A stretch of DNA of 64,000 nucleotides from NCBI RefSeq assembly GCF_023242945.1, contig NZ_JALKFT010000001.1, positions 310,001 to 374,000 on the forward strand. Reading direction: 5' to 3'. The notes under the pieces are model-generated. The model was not told where the DNA came from and did not search any database. It saw nothing but the letters and a program-made list of their open reading frames with translations. The translations under genes were made by a program, and so were the position numbers. Positions 63,229 to 64,000 of the stretch are shown here, piece by piece; the first letter of the stretch is position 1; each line of letters begins with the position of its first letter. Source of the DNA: Frankia umida. Lineage in GTDB: Bacteria; Actinomycetota; Actinomycetes; Frankiales; Frankiaceae.

Positions 63229-64000
63229 GTGGACATCGTGGTCAAGGGCAGGCACACCGCGGTACCGGAACGGTTCCGCAAGCACGTCGAGGCCAAACTC
63301 GCCAAGCTTGAGCGGCTGGACTCCCACATCATCCGGGTGGATGTCGAACTGTCGAAGGAGCGCAACCCGCGCCTGGCTGACGTCTGCGACCGGGTGGAGC
63401 TCACCGTCTACTCGCGGGGGCCGGTGATCCGGGCAGAGGCCGCCGCCGACGACTGCTACGCCGCTCTTGACCTTGCCGCGAACAAGCTGGCCGAACGGCT
63501 GCGACGCGCCGCTGACCGCCGGGTCCGCCACCACTCCAACCATGCCGGAAGCAAGCCGGCCGGGATCACCGCGGTACCGCTGGAAAGCCTGATGCCCCTC
63601 GACGGCTCGTTCGCGCCGGGTGGCCACCACACCCCCGACGAGCGGCGCCCGGCGACGGGGCCCGCGGCGGCCCGTCCTGTGGTCGCGGCCTCCGTCGAGC
63701 AGGTCAACGCGGTCCGCCAGCAGGCCGACCAGGCGGAGTCACCCGAACAGGCCCCCCTTGTCGTCCGGGAGAAGACGCACGAGGCGGACCCGATGACGCT
63801 GGAGGACGCCCTGTCGAACATGGAGCTCGTCGGGCACGACTTCTACCTGTTCCTGGATGCCGAATCCGGCCTGCCCAGCGTGGTCTACCGGCGGGTTGGC
63901 TACGACTACGGGGTCATCCGGCTGACCGGTTCGAGCGAGCTGGAGGCGGCGCTGTCCCACGACCGGTCGCAGACCGGTGAGGCGGCCCGGGAACACGACG
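63229..64000 (+). CDS. hpf: Ribosome hibernation promoting factor, long form (cut by window end)
   Basis: Dimerises 70S ribosomes into inactive 100S particles during stress. The frame is open from the GTG at 63229 to the window end, 257 codons, and lacks its stop. The N-terminal S30AE domain opens DIVVKGRHTAVPERFRKHVE and has LDSHIIRVDVELSKERNPRL, then AADDCYAALDLAANKLAERLRR near residue 80. A linker of about 80 residues leads to the C-terminal dimerisation domain typical of long HPF: MTLEDALSNMELVGHDFYLFLDAESG, VVYRRVGYDYGVIRL. An in-frame GTG at 63220 is too close to the ribosome-binding site. Confidence 0.93.
   Translation, partial: MDIVVKGRHTAVPERFRKHVEAKLAKLERLDSHIIRVDVELSKERNPRLADVCDRVELTVYSRGPVIRAEAAADDCYAALDLAANKLAERLRRAADRRVRHHSNHAGSKPAGITAVPLESLMPLDGSFAPGGHHTPDERRPATGPAAARPVVAASVEQVNAVRQQADQAESPEQAPLVVREKTHEADPMTLEDALSNMELVGHDFYLFLDAESGLPSVVYRRVGYDYGVIRLTGSSELEAALSHDRSQTGEAAREHD

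Overview
The window is very GC-rich chromosomal DNA with densely packed genes, frequent GTG starts and 1-4 base stop/start overlaps. The gene content points to an actinomycete, most likely Frankia or a close relative. This is inferred from the families present (ClpC, LytR_C and DUF3263 neighbours, DUF3027, DUF3180, DUF5926, bacterial XPB, an MptB-like GT-C enzyme, futalosine-pathway menaquinone genes, RsbW-type kinase, EspI-like ParA protein); no rRNA or marker gene confirms the genus. I see no tRNA, rRNA, CRISPR array, prophage or insertion sequence. Most of it reads as core chromosome with strain-specific repeat-rich proteins.

Layout. 1-5.4 kb: clpC, a TauE/SafE permease and a purple acid phosphatase-like enzyme. 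5.9-13.9 kb: a four-gene same-strand cluster (unknown Pro-rich protein, a large protein resembling GTPase-associated protein 1, a membrane-anchored PP2C phosphatase, and a two-helix channel-like protein with TrkA-type nucleotide-binding domains and a C-terminal RyR domain). This is the best candidate for an undescribed system. 14.1-19.1 kb: three large membrane proteins, two of them GT-C glycosyltransferases (one MptB-like). 19.3-26.2 kb: Glu/Leu-type dehydrogenase, RNHCP zinc protein, DUF3263/LytR_C pair, trehalose phosphatase and synthase (otsB, otsA), and a HAD-IIB phosphatase. 26.35-27.8 kb: a SAM-I riboswitch whose closing stem contains the ribosome-binding site of threonine synthase. 28.1-30.1 kb: a lone groEL behind two CIRCE operators, ended by a 21-bp hairpin. 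30.7-36.3 kb: Uma2-type nuclease, XPB helicase, a helicase-associated protein and a small conserved protein. 36.8-41.5 kb: a repeat-rich Pro-rich membrane protein, then an operon read leftward: GNAT, folP, folB, folK, DUF3180.

42.4-47.6 kb: TPR-like regulator, PAP2 phosphatase and a ParA/MinD ATPase with a roughly 600-residue repetitive Pro-rich N-terminus. 47.6-52.2 kb: two FAD oxidoreductases, a SEC-C/DUF5926 protein and an anti-sigma-type kinase. 52.1-56.3 kb: a complete OpuC-type osmoprotectant ABC importer with divergent ATPase and permeases only 30 bp apart. 56.3-59.0 kb: DUF3027 and an MFS transporter. 59.3-61.1 kb: mqnB and mqnD of the futalosine route to menaquinone. 61.2-64 kb: rhodanese, a HAD hydrolase running into a ComF-like gene that has lost its N-terminus at a perfect hairpin, and the start of hpf, cut by the window end.

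Stress is the recurring theme: protein quality control (clpC, groEL), compatible solutes (trehalose, betaine importer), ribosome hibernation (hpf), DNA repair (XPB) and partner-switch or phosphatase signalling (RsbW-like, PP2C).
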